Source: Methyloversatilis sp.
GTDB taxonomy: Bacteria > Pseudomonadota > Gammaproteobacteria > Burkholderiales > Rhodocyclaceae
Reading direction: 5' to 3'
Assembly (NCBI GenBank): GCA_016791045.1
Contig: JAEUNO010000036.1
Location: 27,620-91,619, forward strand
Length of the DNA: 64,000 nt
The notes under the pieces were generated by a model that had not been told where the DNA came from, searched no databases, and worked only from the letters and a program-made list of their open reading frames with translations. Made by a program: the position numbers and the translations under genes. Below are positions 1-10,659 of the stretch, piece by piece (position 1 is the stretch's first letter; the number at the start of each line of letters is the position of its first letter).

Positions 1-800
1 TGCAGAAGGCAGAAGAAATCCTTCGCGTGAAGCTCGGCAACAAGGCCAGCAAGGCCGCGGCACGCGTGACGGCCGAAGGCATCGTCGGCCTCTACCTGTC
101 GGCCGACGGCAAAATCGCCGCGATGGTCGAAGTCAATTGCGAAACCGATTTCGTGGCGAAGAACGACGATTTCCTCGCACTGGTCAATGGCAGCGCAAAG
201 CTGATCGCCGAGCACAACCCGGCTGACGTCGCCGCGTTGTCGGCGCTGCCGATGGGCGAAGGCACGGTCGAGTCGACGCGCGCTGCGCTGGTCGGCAAGA
301 TCGGTGAAAACATGTCGATCCGCCGCTTCGTGCGCATCGCCGCCGAAGGCAAGGTCGCCAGCTACGTGCACGGCGGCTCGAAGATCGGTGTGCTGGTCGA
401 TGTCGTCGGGGGCGATGAAGCCCTCGCCAAGGATCTGGCGATGCACATTGCCGCTTCGAAGCCCAAGTCGCTCGACTCGAGTGGCGTGTCGGCCGACCTG
501 ATCGAAGCCGAACGTCGCGTCGCGATCGAAAAGGCACGCGAAGCGGGCAAGGCGGAAGAGATGATCACCAAGATCGCCGAAGGCTCGGTGCAGAAGTTCC
601 TGAAGGAAGTAACGCTGCTCGGCCAGGTTTTCGTCAAGGCCGAAGACGGCAAGCAGACCATCGAGCAGCTGCTGAAGGCGAAGTCGGCGAAGATCGCCGG
701 CTTCACGCTCTACCTGGTCGGCGAAGGCATCGAGAAGAAGACGACCGACTTCGCTGCCGAAGTGGCCGCACAGGCCGCTGCAGCCGCTGCAGCACGCTGA
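1..800 (+). CDS. tsf: Elongation factor Ts (5' truncated by the window edge)
   Basis: EF-Ts is the guanine-nucleotide exchange factor that recycles EF-Tu-GDP during translation in the cytoplasm. The reading frame is open from base 3 and begins in the middle of the N-terminal helical domain ([20 protein letters not shown]), so roughly 35 N-terminal residues lie outside the window. The conserved core stretch [12 protein letters not shown] is present, followed by the two central subdomains and an alanine-rich C-terminus. A GTG at 27 is an internal valine and not the start. rpsB would normally lie just upstream, off the window. pyrH follows 10 bp downstream with an AAGGAG ribosome-binding site at the tsf stop. 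Confidence 0.97.
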   Translation, partial: QKAEEILRVKLGNKASKAAARVTAEGIVGLYLSADGKIAAMVEVNCETDFVAKNDDFLALVNGSAKLIAEHNPADVAALSALPMGEGTVESTRAALVGKIGENMSIRRFVRIAAEGKVASYVHGGSKIGVLVDVVGGDEALAKDLAMHIAASKPKSLDSSGVSADLIEAERRVAIEKAREAGKAEEMITKIAEGSVQKFLKEVTLLGQVFVKAEDGKQTIEQLLKAKSAKIAGFTLYLVGEGIEKKTTDFAAEVAAQAAAAAAAR

Positions 801-810
801 AGGAGCCTGC

Positions 811-1524
811 ATGACTGTTGCCTACCGCCGGATACTGCTGAAACTGTCGGGTGAAGCCCTGATGGGCGACGACGACTACGGCATCAGCCGCGACATGCTT
901 GCCCGCATCGTTGCGGAGATCGCCGAAATCCGCGCCCTGGGCGTGGAAGTGGGTGTGGTGATCGGCGGTGGCAATATTTTCCGCGGTGTGGCGGGAGGCG
1001 CGGCCGGCATGGACCGCGCCACCGCCGACTACATGGGCATGCTGGCGACGGTGATGAATTCGCTGGCGCTGGGCGATGCAATGCGTCAGGCCGGTGTTGC
1101 CGCACGGGTTCAGTCGGCGCTGAGCATCGAGCCGGTCGTCGAGTTCTACATCCGCGGCAAGGCGATCCGCTATCTGGAAGAAGGCAAGGTCGTCATTTTC
1201 GCCGCCGGCACGGGCAACCCCTTCTTCACGACCGACACGGCGGCGGCGCTGCGCGGACGCGAAATCGAGGCGGAGATCGTGCTCAAGGCGACCAAGGTCG
1301 ACGGCGTGTACAGCGCGGACCCGATGAAGGTGCCCGATGCGACCCGCTACGAGCGCATCAGCTTCGACGAGGCGATCAGCCGCGACCTGAAGGTGATGGA
1401 CGCCACGGCGCTTGCCTTGTGCCGCGACCAGCAGCTGCCGATCAAGGTGTTCAGCATTTTCAAGCCGGGCGCACTCAAGCGCGTGGTGATGGGCGAAGAC
1501 GAGGGTACGCTGGTCCATATATAG
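811..1524 (+). CDS. pyrH: UMP kinase (uridylate kinase)
   Basis: PyrH phosphorylates UMP to UDP using ATP, a step in pyrimidine nucleotide synthesis. The 237-residue product is the usual bacterial size and belongs to the amino-acid-kinase fold. The N-terminal phosphate-binding segment ([13 protein letters not shown]), the glycine-rich loop [12 protein letters not shown] and the C-terminal [10 protein letters not shown] region are all visible. The ATG has an AAGGAG Shine-Dalgarno at 800-805. It sits in the conserved tsf-pyrH-frr order and probably shares a transcript with tsf. Confidence 0.97.
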   Translation: MTVAYRRILLKLSGEALMGDDDYGISRDMLARIVAEIAEIRALGVEVGVVIGGGNIFRGVAGGAAGMDRATADYMGMLATVMNSLALGDAMRQAGVAARVQSALSIEPVVEFYIRGKAIRYLEEGKVVIFAAGTGNPFFTTDTAAALRGREIEAEIVLKATKVDGVYSADPMKVPDATRYERISFDEAISRDLKVMDATALALCRDQQLPIKVFSIFKPGALKRVVMGEDEGTLVHI

Positions 1525-1600
1525 TGGTGCGTGTTTTGCGCTCGCCATGGCTCAACAGGCTGCCGACGAGCGGCCGCAACTTCCAACAAGAGGCGACTTC

Positions 1601-2158
1601 ATGATCCCCGAGTTGAAGAAAACCACAGAACAGAAGATGCAGAAGACGCTGGAGTCGCTCAAGGCCGACTTCGGCAAGGTGCGCACCGGACGCGCCCACA
1701 CCGGCATCCTTGACCACATCCAGATCGATTACTACGGCTCCATGGTGCCGCTGACCCAGGTCGCCAATGTGACCCTGATCGACGCGCGCGCCATCGGCGT
1801 GCAGCCGTGGGAAAAGAAGCTGTTGCCGGTGGTCGAGAAGGCCATCCGCGATTCCGACCTGGGCCTGAACCCGTCGGCGATGGGCGATGTGGTGCGCGTG
1901 CCGATGCCTGCGCTGACCGAAGAGCGGCGCAAGGAACTGATCAAGGTGGTGCGTGGCGAAGCCGAAAACGGCCGCATCGCGGTGCGCAACCTGCGCCGTG
2001 ACGCAAACAGCGTGCTGAAGGACGCCGTAAAAGCCAAAACCATTTCGGAAGACGACGAGCGGCGCACGCAGGACGACATCCAGAAGCTGACCGACCGCTA
2101 CATTTCGGAGGTCGACAAGCTGCTCGCGCAGAAAGAACAAGACCTGATGGCGGTCTGA
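1601..2158 (+). CDS. frr: Ribosome recycling factor
   Basis: RRF, together with EF-G, splits the post-termination ribosome. The product from ATG 1601 is 185 residues, exactly the family norm, and begins [13 protein letters not shown]. An upstream in-frame ATG at 1547 would add 18 residues unlike the family and has no good ribosome-binding site, whereas 1601 is preceded by AAGAGG with about 7 bases of spacing. The conserved segments KVRTGRAH and VRNLRRDAN are present. The gene lies between pyrH and uppS in the standard order. Confidence 0.97.
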   Translation: MIPELKKTTEQKMQKTLESLKADFGKVRTGRAHTGILDHIQIDYYGSMVPLTQVANVTLIDARAIGVQPWEKKLLPVVEKAIRDSDLGLNPSAMGDVVRVPMPALTEERRKELIKVVRGEAENGRIAVRNLRRDANSVLKDAVKAKTISEDDERRTQDDIQKLTDRYISEVDKLLAQKEQDLMAV

Positions 2159-2173
2159 GCCCGAACCCGAATC

Positions 2174-2959
2174 GTGTCCTCGCGCTCCAGCAAGCCGGTC
2201 GATGGCGGCAACCTGCCGGTTCCGCAACACATCGCCATCATCATGGACGGCAATGGCCGGTGGGCGCGCCGCCGCTTCATGCCGCGGGTGGCCGGGCACC
2301 GCAAGGGCGTCGAAGCCGTGCGCTCGGTGGTGTCGCGTTGCGCCGAGCGCGGCGTGGGTTACCTCACGCTGTTTGCCTTCAGCTCGGAAAACTGGCGTCG
2401 CCCGCCGGAAGAGGTGAGCTTCCTGATGCAGCTGTTCATGCGCGCACTGGAAGAGGAGGTCGTCCGCCTGCACGAGAACTCGATTCGGCTGCGCGTCATC
2501 GGTGACCTGTCGCGCTTCGAACCCAAGCTGATCGACATGATCCGCAGCGCCGAAGCGCTGACCGCCGGCAATACCGGGCTCAACCTCACGGTTGCTGCAA
2601 ATTACGGCGGCCGCTGGGACATTCTGCAGGCGACCGAACGCATGTTGAAGGCGGATCCTGCGCGGCGGGAAGGTTTCGTCGAAAGCGATCTGACCCCGCA
2701 TCTGGCGATGGCCTATGCGCCGGAACCCGACCTGTTCATCCGCACCGGCGGCGAACAGCGCATCAGCAACTTCCTGCTCTGGCAACTGGCTTATACCGAG
2801 CTGTATTTCACCGACAAGCTGTGGCCCGAATTCAACGGGTCGGCGATCGATGAAGCGATCGCGTCCTTCCAGCAGCGCGAACGCCGTTTCGGACGCACCA
2901 GCGAACAGGTGCAGGCTGCCACCGCAGCCGCGCTCGGCGCGGTCGGCCGGCATGCTTAA
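2174..2959 (+). CDS. uppS: Undecaprenyl diphosphate synthase (cis-prenyltransferase)
   Basis: UppS condenses isopentenyl diphosphate onto farnesyl diphosphate to make the C55 carrier used for peptidoglycan and O-antigen synthesis. The 261-residue protein carries the signature [13 protein letters not shown], with the catalytic Asp, near residue 20, the substrate-binding [13 protein letters not shown], and the C-terminal [19 protein letters not shown]. The start is a GTG at 2174, the most upstream plausible start. The last 8 bases overlap cdsA, which supports translational coupling. Confidence 0.96.
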   Translation: MSSRSSKPVDGGNLPVPQHIAIIMDGNGRWARRRFMPRVAGHRKGVEAVRSVVSRCAERGVGYLTLFAFSSENWRRPPEEVSFLMQLFMRALEEEVVRLHENSIRLRVIGDLSRFEPKLIDMIRSAEALTAGNTGLNLTVAANYGGRWDILQATERMLKADPARREGFVESDLTPHLAMAYAPEPDLFIRTGGEQRISNFLLWQLAYTELYFTDKLWPEFNGSAIDEAIASFQQRERRFGRTSEQVQAATAAALGAVGRHA

Positions 2960-3788
2960 GCAGCGGGTACTGACCGCCATCGCATTGCTGGCAGGTCTGT
3001 ACGCTGCACTGACCCTGCTCGATCTGACCGCCTGGGGCTGGCTGGTGGCGGTCATCCTCGGTCTCGCCGGCTGGGAGTGGGGACGTCTGAGCGGTCTTGC
3101 CCCCGGCGGCGCCATCGGTTCCGGCGTGATCACCTTCCTGCTCGTTGCCGCCGCCGCGGCGTTCGCCTTCGGCCCGACCGGCGTGCTGCCGGATGCCATG
3201 CGTCCGCTCTCCGCCCTGCACGCGCTCGCCATCGCATTCTGGCTGGTGGTCGTCCCGGCGTGGATGTGGCGCGGCGGGCGCCCGTCGGGCTTCTGGATGG
3301 CGCTGACCGGTTTGGTCGTGTTGCTGCCGCCTGCGCTGGCGCTGATACAGCTGCGTGCACAGGGTCTCGTGCCGCTGCTGTTGCTGATGGCCGTGGTGTG
3401 GATCGCCGACATCGCCGCCTATTTCACCGGGCGGGCGTTCGGCCGGCACAAGCTTGCGCCGGCGATCAGTCCGGGCAAGACCTGGGAAGGCGCGTTCGGC
3501 GCGGTGATCGCCGTGCAATGCTACGGTCTGGCGATAAAGCCGCTACTGTTCACCGAAGCCGACATGCCCGCCTGGCTGGTCTGGTCGGTGATACTGCTGC
3601 TGCTGACCGCGGTCAGCATCGTCGGCGACCTGTTCGAGTCGATGATGAAGCGCCAGGCCGGCATCAAGGACAGCAGTCAGCTACTGCCCGGTCATGGCGG
3701 CGTACTCGATCGTGTCGACAGCCTGACCGCAACGCTGCCGCTGATCGGATTTGCCCTGCTCAACCTACTTCCCGGAGCGCAGACGTGA
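2952..3788 (+). CDS. cdsA: Phosphatidate cytidylyltransferase (CDP-diglyceride synthase)
   Basis: CdsA is an inner-membrane enzyme that converts phosphatidate and CTP to CDP-diacylglycerol, the branch-point precursor of phospholipids. The 278-residue product is highly hydrophobic with about eight predicted membrane spans and ends with the family signature around [20 protein letters not shown] and [14 protein letters not shown] 2952 overlaps the end of uppS by 8 bases, and its stop overlaps the dxr start by one base. The reading frame is open well upstream of 2952, but those residues shadow uppS and are not part of the protein. Confidence 0.96.
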   Translation: MLKQRVLTAIALLAGLYAALTLLDLTAWGWLVAVILGLAGWEWGRLSGLAPGGAIGSGVITFLLVAAAAAFAFGPTGVLPDAMRPLSALHALAIAFWLVVVPAWMWRGGRPSGFWMALTGLVVLLPPALALIQLRAQGLVPLLLLMAVVWIADIAAYFTGRAFGRHKLAPAISPGKTWEGAFGAVIAVQCYGLAIKPLLFTEADMPAWLVWSVILLLLTAVSIVGDLFESMMKRQAGIKDSSQLLPGHGGVLDRVDSLTATLPLIGFALLNLLPGAQT

Positions 3789-4948
3789 TGCGCAGACTGA
3801 CCATACTCGGCGCCACCGGATCGATCGGCGTCAGCACGCTGGATGTCGTGGCGCGCCACCCCGATCGTTTCGAGGTGGTGGCGCTGTCGGGTCACCGCCA
3901 GATCGACAAGCTGGCCGAACAATGCCTGGCCTTTGCACCGAAAGTCGCCGTGGTCGCGGACGCCGATGCCGCCGGTAGCTTGCGCGACATGCTTGCCGGG
4001 CGGGTGCCGACCGAGGTGATGCATGGCAGCGATGCGCTCGAAATGATCGCCGCGCTGCCCGAGGTCGATACCGTCATGGCGGCCATCGTCGGTGCCGCCG
4101 GTCTGCGTCCGACGCTGGCCGCCGCGCGCTCGGGCAAGCGCATCCTGCTGGCCAACAAGGAAAGCCTGGTCATGTGCGGTGCGGTGTTCATGCACGAGGT
4201 GGCCTCGAACGGCGCCACGCTGCTGCCGATCGACAGCGAGCACAACGCGGTTTTCCAGTGCATGCCGACGCAGGGCCGGGCCGGTGTGCGCCGCATTCTG
4301 CTTACCGCATCGGGCGGCCCGTTCCGCTGCACGCCACTCGATCAGCTCGACCACGTGACGCCGGACCAGGCCTGTGCGCATCCGAACTGGGAAATGGGGC
4401 GCAAGATTTCCGTCGATTCGGCGACCATGATGAACAAGGGCCTTGAGGTGATCGAGGCGCACTGGCTGTTCGACACGCCGGCCGAACGCATCGATGTGGT
4501 GATCCATCCGCAGAGCATCGTGCATTCGATGGTGGAGTACGTCGACGGCTCGGTGCTGGCGCAGATGGGCAATCCGGACATGCGTACGCCGATTGCGCAT
4601 GCACTGGCCTGGCCGGAACGCATCGAGTCCGGGGTCGGCGCGCTCGATCTGGCCATGTCGGCCAATCTCGTGTTCGAACGCCCGGATCTGGACCGCTTTC
4701 CCTGCCTCCGGCTGGCGTTCGCCGCGCTGGCCGCCGGTCAGGGCACGCCGGCCGTGCTGAATGCGGCCAATGAAGTGGCGGTTGCGGCTTTCCTGGAACG
4801 TCGGCTCGGTTTCCGTGCCATAGCAGACGTGATTGCCGAAACACTGGATACGCTGCCCGACATGCCTGCCACCACACTCGACGACGTATTTGCCGCCGAC
4901 GCCGCTGCCCGCCAGACGGCGCAGCGCGCCATCAGGGCGCGCACTTGA
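3788..4948 (+). CDS. dxr: 1-deoxy-D-xylulose 5-phosphate reductoisomerase
   Basis: Dxr commits the MEP pathway of isoprenoid synthesis, turning DXP into MEP with NADPH. From ATG 3788 the protein has 386 residues and starts [20 protein letters not shown], a nucleotide-binding loop. The Mg2+/substrate region [14 protein letters not shown] and the conserved GGPFR and [13 protein letters not shown] are visible. The start overlaps the cdsA TGA. MEP-pathway flux feeds UppS two genes upstream, so the cluster links isoprenoid precursor and carrier lipid synthesis. Confidence 0.96.
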   Translation: MRRLTILGATGSIGVSTLDVVARHPDRFEVVALSGHRQIDKLAEQCLAFAPKVAVVADADAAGSLRDMLAGRVPTEVMHGSDALEMIAALPEVDTVMAAIVGAAGLRPTLAAARSGKRILLANKESLVMCGAVFMHEVASNGATLLPIDSEHNAVFQCMPTQGRAGVRRILLTASGGPFRCTPLDQLDHVTPDQACAHPNWEMGRKISVDSATMMNKGLEVIEAHWLFDTPAERIDVVIHPQSIVHSMVEYVDGSVLAQMGNPDMRTPIAHALAWPERIESGVGALDLAMSANLVFERPDLDRFPCLRLAFAALAAGQGTPAVLNAANEVAVAAFLERRLGFRAIADVIAETLDTLPDMPATTLDDVFAADAAARQTAQRAIRART

Positions 4949-6303
4949 GCCCCTTCTTCTACGCCGGCGCCTTTGTTCTGGCGCTGGGCATCCTCATCAC
5001 GGTGCACGAGCTGGGTCACTACAGCATCGCCCGGCTGTGCGGCGTCAAGGTGCTGCGCTTTTCGGTCGGCTTTGGTCGGCCGCTGCTGTCGCGTCGCTTC
5101 GGGCCGGACCGTACCGAATGGGTGCTGGCGCTGTTTCCGCTCGGCGGTTACGTCAAGATGCTGGACGAACGCGAAGGCGAGGTCGCGGCATCGGAGCTCC
5201 CGCGTGCCTTCAACCGACAGAGCGTGGGACGCCGTTTCGCCATCGTGTCGGCCGGGCCGATCGCCAATTTCCTGCTGGCCATCCTGATCTACTGGGGCCT
5301 GTTCATCAACGGCATGGAAGAGCTTCGCCCGCTGCTCGCTGCACCGGCGGCCGGCACGCCGGCGGCGGTGGCCGGTGTGACCGAGGGCGAACTGGTGCGC
5401 TCGATCAACGGCAAGGATGTCGTGTCCGCCCAGGATCTGCGCTGGAGCGTCGCACAGGCGGCGCTGCACGGCGGCACGCTGGTGATGGAAACGATCAGCG
5501 AGCGCAACGAAATCAACAGCCGGCGCATCGACCTGTCGGGCATCGGTTCCGAGGTGGACGCCAGCCTGATGGATCGAGCCGGCCTCACGCTGTTCCGGCC
5601 GCGCATCGATCCGGTCGTCGCAACAGTGGCTGACGACAGCGCCGCCGGCAAGGCCGGCATGCGCGCGGGTGACCGCATCGTGGCGATCGACGGCAAGCCG
5701 GTCGATGACTGGGCGTCCATGGTCGGCATCGTCCGCGAACTGGGCGGCCGCCTGGTGGAGATCCAGGTGCTGCGCGAGGGCGTCGCAGTGGATCTGAAGG
5801 CCGACGTGGTCGCGGTGGAGGAGGGCGGCCAGCGTTTCGGCCGACTTGGCGTGACGCCCGAAACACCGGAAGGACTGCGCGAGCGGCTGTTCGTCACGGC
5901 GCAGCACGGCGTGATCGAATCGTTCGGCCTTGCGGTCACGCAGACCTGGGATACGGCGCTGTTCAGCCTCAAGGCGTTCGGCCGCATGATCACCGGCGAT
6001 CTGTCGTGGAAAAACCTCAGCGGACCGGTGACGATTGCCGACTATGCAGGCCAGTCTGCCGCCATGGGCGCGCTGCATTACATCAAGTTCATCGCCCTCA
6101 TCAGCATCAGTCTGGGCGTGCTGAACCTGCTGCCCGTGCCGCTGCTGGACGGTGGGCACTTGATGTACTATACGGTCGAATTTATCAAGGGCGGCCCGGT
6201 GTCTGAAAGAGTCATGGAAATCGGCCAGCAGATCGGTCTGGCCTTGCTGCTGATGCTCATGGCGTTCGCCTTCTACAACGATATCAATCGGCTTTTCGGT
6301 TGA
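4945..6303 (+). CDS. rseP: Site-2 zinc metalloprotease RseP (RIP protease)
   Basis: RseP cleaves transmembrane anti-sigma factors such as RseA in the inner membrane, releasing the envelope-stress sigma factor. The 452-residue protein shows the zinc motif HELGH near residue 22 in the first membrane span, two PDZ-like domains in the middle (the second carries [17 protein letters not shown]), and the second-site [11 protein letters not shown] motif in a C-terminal span. The start is a TTG at 4945 overlapping the dxr stop by 4 bases; no ATG or GTG fits better. It is immediately upstream of bamA, as in many proteobacteria. Confidence 0.95.
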   Translation: MSPFFYAGAFVLALGILITVHELGHYSIARLCGVKVLRFSVGFGRPLLSRRFGPDRTEWVLALFPLGGYVKMLDEREGEVAASELPRAFNRQSVGRRFAIVSAGPIANFLLAILIYWGLFINGMEELRPLLAAPAAGTPAAVAGVTEGELVRSINGKDVVSAQDLRWSVAQAALHGGTLVMETISERNEINSRRIDLSGIGSEVDASLMDRAGLTLFRPRIDPVVATVADDSAAGKAGMRAGDRIVAIDGKPVDDWASMVGIVRELGGRLVEIQVLREGVAVDLKADVVAVEEGGQRFGRLGVTPETPEGLRERLFVTAQHGVIESFGLAVTQTWDTALFSLKAFGRMITGDLSWKNLSGPVTIADYAGQSAAMGALHYIKFIALISISLGVLNLLPVPLLDGGHLMYYTVEFIKGGPVSERVMEIGQQIGLALLLMLMAFAFYNDINRLFG

Positions 6304-6322
6304 CTGCCCGCTGAAATTCCCC

Positions 6323-8614
6323 ATGCGCAAGTTTTTGCTTCCCGCCCTGCTCGCGGGATTGTTGTCAGCCCATGCGTTCGCCTTCGAACCCTTCGTGGTG
6401 CGGGACATCCGGGTCGAAGGCATCCAGCGCACCGAAGCGGGTACGGTATTCAGCTACCTGCCGGTGAAGGTCGGCGAGACATTCACCGAAGACAAGGCGG
6501 CAGAGGCCATCAAGGCACTGTTCGCGACCGGCTTCTTCAAGGACGTGCGGGTCGAGGTCGAAGGTGATGTGCTGGTCGTGGTCGTGGACGAACGGCCGGC
6601 CATTGCGTCGCTCGAATTCGTCGGCATGAAGGAATTCGACAAGGACACGATCAAGAAGGCGATGCGGGACTTCGGTCTCGCCGAATCGCGCATTCTCGAC
6701 CGCAGCGTGCTCGAGCGGTCCGAGCAGGAAATGAAGCGGCAGTACCTGACGCGCGGGCTGTACTCGGTCGACGTCAAGACGACGACGACGCCGCTGGAAC
6801 GCAACCGCGTCGCGGTCACCTTCGAAATCAACGAGGGGGCTGCCGCCAAGATCAAGCAGATCAACATCGTCGGTGCGAAGTCCTTCAAGGAGAAGGATCT
6901 GCTGAAGCTGCTGAGCCAGAGCACCGGCGACTGGCTGAGCTGGTACAACAAGAACAACCAGTATTCACGGCAGAAGTTGAGCGCCGACGTCGAAACGCTG
7001 CGCAGCCACTACCTCGACCGTGGCTATCTCGAGTTCAACGTCGACTCGACGCAGGTGTCGATCACGCCGGACAAGCAGGACATCTACATCACGATTTCGA
7101 TCACCGAAGGCGAAAAGTACACCGTCGGCGGTGTCAAGCTTTCGGGCGAGTTGCTGATTCCCGAAGAGGAATTGCGCGGCCTGGTCAAGCTGAATGCCGG
7201 CGAGGATTTCTCGCGCAAGAAGCTGACCGAAACGACCAAGGCGATCAGCGATCGCCTGGGCAATGACGGCTACGCCTTCGCCAACGTCAATGCCGTACCG
7301 GAACCGGATCGCGAAAAGCGCACCGTGTCTTTCAACGTATTTGTCGATCCGGGCCGCCGGGTCTATGTGCGACGGATCAACGTTGCCGGCAACACCAAGA
7401 CGCGCGACGAGGCGGTGCGGCGGGAATTCCGCCAGATGGAAGGCGCGTGGTACGACGGCGAGCGGATCAACCGGTCGAAATCGCGGGTTGACCGTCTGGG
7501 CTACTTCGACGGTGTCACCGTCGAAACGCCTGCGGTTCCGGGAACCACCGATCAGGTCGACGTCAATCTGACGGTGAAGGAAAAGCCGACCGGCAATCTG
7601 GCGTTCGGCGCCGGCTTCTCCAGTTCGGAAAACCTGATCCTGTCCACTTCGGTGTCGCAGCAGAACCTGTTCGGCAGCGGCAAATCGCTGTCGCTGGGCC
7701 TGAACAGCGGCAGCATCAACAAGACCTATTCGCTGTCCTTCACGGATCCGTATTACACGCCGGACGGCATATCGCGCGGCTTCGACGTGTATCTGCGCAA
7801 CGTCGATCCGTCGCGTCTGCGCATCGGCAACTACCGCACGTCATCGGTCGGCGCCGGCCTGCGCTGGGGGTTTCCGATCCGCGAAGACGACCGGATCAAT
7901 TTCGGCCTCGCAGTCGATCAGACCAGTATCGACACCTTCAGCAACAGCCCGCAGCGCTACCTGAACTTCGTCAACGAGTTCGGCGATTCGAACACCTCGC
8001 TGGTGGGCACGATAGGCTGGGCGCGCGATACGCGCGACAGCGTGATCTACCCGACCAAGGGGTCGACGCAGCGGGTAAACGTCGAAGTGTCGCTGCCGCC
8101 CGGATCGCTGCGCTACTACAAGGCGTCCTACCAGCATCAGCGCTACTTTCCGCTGTTCTGGGATTTCGTCCTGATGCTCAACGGTGATGTGGGCTACGGC
8201 GATGGATACAGCGACAAGCCGCTGCCTTTCTACAAGAACTACTTCGCGGGCGGCATCGGCTCGGTGCGCGGTTTCCAGACCTCGTCACTCGGCGAACGGG
8301 ATCGCGACGCCGCCGGCAACATCCTGTTCAATACGGTGGGCGGCAATCGACGCATCGTCGGCAACGCCGAACTTCTGTTCCCGTTGCCCGGCTCGCAGGA
8401 CAAGACGCTGCGGCTGGGTACATTCATCGATGCAGGGCAGGTCTGGGCGTCCGGCGACTCGCTGAGCCTGGGCGATTTGCGCTATAGTGCGGGCCTTTCC
8501 GTGGCATGGAGTTCGCCCATGGGGCCGTTGAAGTTCAGCATTGCGCAACCTCTCAACAAGGAACCCACGGATCGCCTTCAGCGCTTCCAGTTCCAGCTCG
8601 GCAGTACTTTCTGA
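6323..8614 (+). CDS. bamA: Outer-membrane protein assembly factor BamA
   Basis: BamA is the central Omp85 beta-barrel of the BAM complex, which inserts outer-membrane proteins. The 763-residue precursor has a signal peptide ending near AHAFA, five POTRA domains (roughly residues 22-425) and a C-terminal 16-strand barrel with the VRGF lid-lock motif (GGIGSVRGFQTSSLG). The last residues, FQFQLGSTF, end in the Phe-terminated beta-signal. Placement between rseP and skp matches the standard envelope biogenesis cluster. Confidence 0.97.
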   Translation: MRKFLLPALLAGLLSAHAFAFEPFVVRDIRVEGIQRTEAGTVFSYLPVKVGETFTEDKAAEAIKALFATGFFKDVRVEVEGDVLVVVVDERPAIASLEFVGMKEFDKDTIKKAMRDFGLAESRILDRSVLERSEQEMKRQYLTRGLYSVDVKTTTTPLERNRVAVTFEINEGAAAKIKQINIVGAKSFKEKDLLKLLSQSTGDWLSWYNKNNQYSRQKLSADVETLRSHYLDRGYLEFNVDSTQVSITPDKQDIYITISITEGEKYTVGGVKLSGELLIPEEELRGLVKLNAGEDFSRKKLTETTKAISDRLGNDGYAFANVNAVPEPDREKRTVSFNVFVDPGRRVYVRRINVAGNTKTRDEAVRREFRQMEGAWYDGERINRSKSRVDRLGYFDGVTVETPAVPGTTDQVDVNLTVKEKPTGNLAFGAGFSSSENLILSTSVSQQNLFGSGKSLSLGLNSGSINKTYSLSFTDPYYTPDGISRGFDVYLRNVDPSRLRIGNYRTSSVGAGLRWGFPIREDDRINFGLAVDQTSIDTFSNSPQRYLNFVNEFGDSNTSLVGTIGWARDTRDSVIYPTKGSTQRVNVEVSLPPGSLRYYKASYQHQRYFPLFWDFVLMLNGDVGYGDGYSDKPLPFYKNYFAGGIGSVRGFQTSSLGERDRDAAGNILFNTVGGNRRIVGNAELLFPLPGSQDKTLRLGTFIDAGQVWASGDSLSLGDLRYSAGLSVAWSSPMGPLKFSIAQPLNKEPTDRLQRFQFQLGSTF

Positions 8615-8630
8615 ACCTCGACTACCACGA

Positions 8631-9167
8631 ATGAACAGGTCAAGCACTTTCTCACGTTTCGCCTTTATCGCATTGATTTCACTGGCGATGATGGGTTTGA
8701 CGCGGACCGCGCATTCCGAAACGGATGTGAAGATCGGCTTCGTGGATACGGAACGCATCCTGCGCGAAGCAGCGCCGGCCGTCCGTTCGCAGAAGAAGCT
8801 GGAAAAGGAATTCGAGAAGCGCAGCCAGGAACTTGAAAAGCTGGCGAAGCAGCTGCAGTCGATGCAGCAGACCATGGAAAAGAATGCGGTCACCTTGTCC
8901 GAGAGCGACAAGCGCGCGAAGGAACGCGAATTCAACGATCTCACCCGCGACATGCAGCGGCGCGAGCGCGAATACCGTGAAGACCTGAATCAGCGGCGCA
9001 ACGAAGAACTGGCCAGCGTTCTGGATCGCGCAAACAAGGCCATCAAGGTCATTGCAGAAGCCGAAAAGTACGACATCATCTTTCAGGAAGTGGTGTATCG
9101 CAGTCAGCGTATCGACATCACCGAAAAGGTGTTGAAGGCGCTTGCAGATCCCCCTCCGGGCAAGTAA
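8631..9167 (+). CDS. skp: Periplasmic chaperone Skp/OmpH
   Basis: Skp holds unfolded outer-membrane proteins in the periplasm and hands them to BAM. From ATG 8631 the product is 178 residues with a signal peptide (hydrophobic core FAFIALISLAMMGL, cleavage near AHS-ET), then a beta segment KIGFVDTERILREA and a long charged coiled coil typical of the Skp arms. An upstream in-frame start at 8541 would lie inside bamA and is unlikely. The gene begins 16 bases after the bamA stop. Confidence 0.95.
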   Translation: MNRSSTFSRFAFIALISLAMMGLTRTAHSETDVKIGFVDTERILREAAPAVRSQKKLEKEFEKRSQELEKLAKQLQSMQQTMEKNAVTLSESDKRAKEREFNDLTRDMQRREREYREDLNQRRNEELASVLDRANKAIKVIAEAEKYDIIFQEVVYRSQRIDITEKVLKALADPPPGK

Positions 9168-9173
9168 CGGCCC

Positions 9174-10214
9174 ATGCCAGCCCGACTTGGCGCCCTGGTC
9201 GAGCAACTTGGCGGCACGCTGCACGGTGACCCCGAGCTGTTGATCGAACAGGTCGCATCACTCGACACCGCGGGACCGCGGCAGATTGCCTTCATGGCCG
9301 GTGCGAAGTATCGCAGCGCGCTGGATTCGAGCCGCGGCGGTGCCTTCATCGTATCGCCGACCGATGGCGAAAGCCTCGATCGACCCCACATCCGTGTTCG
9401 CAATCCGGCGCTGTATTTTGCTCGCGTCGCGCAACTGCTGAACCCGGAACCCCCCGTGTGCGCAGGCATCCACCCCGATGCATCGGTCGACGTCACCGCG
9501 CACGTCGATGACAGCGCCGAGGTCGCCGCCGGGGCGGTGGTCGGAGCAGGCGCATTCATCGGTCCGGGCGTGTCCATCGGCGCAGGATCGGTGGTCGGCG
9601 AGTCCTGTTCGATCGGGGCCGGTACCCGGCTGCACGCGCGCGTCACGCTTTATCCGCGCACGGTCATCGGTCAGCGCTGCATCCTGCATTCCGGCGCGGT
9701 CATCGGCGCCGACGGTTTCGGGTTCGCGCGCGAGACCGACGCGAGCTGGGTCAAGATTCCGCAGATCGGGCGGGTGCTCATCGGCAATGATGTGGAAGTC
9801 GGCGCCAATACGACCATCGATCGCGGTGCGCTGGACGACACGGTGATCGGCGACGGCGTGAAGCTCGACAACCTGATCCAGATTGCACACAACGTACACA
9901 TCGGCGAGCACACGGCGATGGCGGCCTGTTCCGGCGTGGCCGGCAGCACGCACATCGGCAAGCGCTGCATGATAGGCGGCTCGTCGAACATCATGGGTCA
10001 CATCGACATCGTCGACGACGTGGTGGTGTCGGCGGTCAGCTTCGCCAGCAAGTCCATCGGCAAGCCGGGCGTCTACACCGGTTCGTTGCCGTCGATGGAA
10101 CATGCCGAGTGGTCGCGCAACTTCGTACGCATCCGCCAGCTCGACGCCATGGCCGACCGGCTGCGTGCGCTCGAGCGCCAGATCGAATCACTGCAAAGCA
10201 GCAAGGAAGACTGA
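9174..10214 (+). CDS. lpxD: UDP-3-O-(3-hydroxyacyl)glucosamine N-acyltransferase
   Basis: LpxD adds the second hydroxyacyl chain in lipid A synthesis. The 346-residue protein has an N-terminal uridine-binding domain, then many hexapeptide repeats (I/V-G-x-x-x patterns from about residue 105 to 270) forming a left-handed beta helix, and a C-terminal coiled segment. The core [17 protein letters not shown] contains the expected catalytic histidine region. It starts 6 bases after the skp stop and precedes fabZ, lpxA and lpxB. Confidence 0.97.
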   Translation: MPARLGALVEQLGGTLHGDPELLIEQVASLDTAGPRQIAFMAGAKYRSALDSSRGGAFIVSPTDGESLDRPHIRVRNPALYFARVAQLLNPEPPVCAGIHPDASVDVTAHVDDSAEVAAGAVVGAGAFIGPGVSIGAGSVVGESCSIGAGTRLHARVTLYPRTVIGQRCILHSGAVIGADGFGFARETDASWVKIPQIGRVLIGNDVEVGANTTIDRGALDDTVIGDGVKLDNLIQIAHNVHIGEHTAMAACSGVAGSTHIGKRCMIGGSSNIMGHIDIVDDVVVSAVSFASKSIGKPGVYTGSLPSMEHAEWSRNFVRIRQLDAMADRLRALERQIESLQSSKED

Positions 10215-10224
10215 CTTGAAATCC

Positions 10225-10659
10225 ATGGACATCCACGCGGTGCTGAAGTCGCTGCCGCACCGTTTCCCGTTCCTGCTGGTGGATCGGGTGCTCGCCGTCG
10301 AAGCGAACAAGTACATCCACGCGCTGAAGAACGTCACCATCAACGAGCCGTTCTTCCCGGGGCACTTTCCGAACCATCCGGTCATGCCGGGTGTGCTGAT
10401 CATCGAAGCGCTGGCCCAGGCTGCTGCCATCCTGTCTTTCGAAACGCTGGGCACGACGCCGGATGCCGACTCGGTCTATTACCTGTGCGGCGTCGACAAC
10501 ACGCGCTTCAAGAAGCCGGTCATGGCGGGCGACCAGCTCATCCTCGAAGTCGACCTGATCCGTCACTCGCGCGGCATCTGGAAGTACAACGCCCGCGCCA
10601 AGGTGGACGGCCAGGTCGTGACCGAATGCGAACTGCTCTGTGCGGTGCGGCCCAGCTGA
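10225..10659 (+). CDS. fabZ: 3-hydroxyacyl-ACP dehydratase FabZ
   Basis: FabZ dehydrates 3-hydroxyacyl-ACP in fatty acid elongation and competes with LpxA/LpxD for hydroxyacyl-ACP. The hot-dog-fold protein begins [23 protein letters not shown], and the catalytic segment [22 protein letters not shown] holds the active-site His and Glu. From ATG 10225 it has 144 residues. An in-frame TTG at 10216 has better spacing to the AAGGAAG at 10203-10209 and would add only three residues, so the true start could be either. The stop overlaps the lpxA start (TGATG). Confidence 0.95.
   Translation: MDIHAVLKSLPHRFPFLLVDRVLAVEANKYIHALKNVTINEPFFPGHFPNHPVMPGVLIIEALAQAAAILSFETLGTTPDADSVYYLCGVDNTRFKKPVMAGDQLILEVDLIRHSRGIWKYNARAKVDGQVVTECELLCAVRPS

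Noticed and set aside
1547-1600. Longer start for frr
   Set aside because: It adds 18 residues unlike RRF and lacks a ribosome-binding site; 1601 gives the normal 185-residue protein.
1475-3412. A 645-codon open frame on the minus strand opposite frr, uppS and cdsA
   Set aside because: It has low-complexity, Arg/His/Gln-rich composition, no recognisable domain, and lies wholly antisense to well-identified genes. High GC content produces such frames.
4738-6432. A 564-codon minus-strand frame opposite rseP
   Set aside because: No domains, biased composition, fully antisense to rseP.
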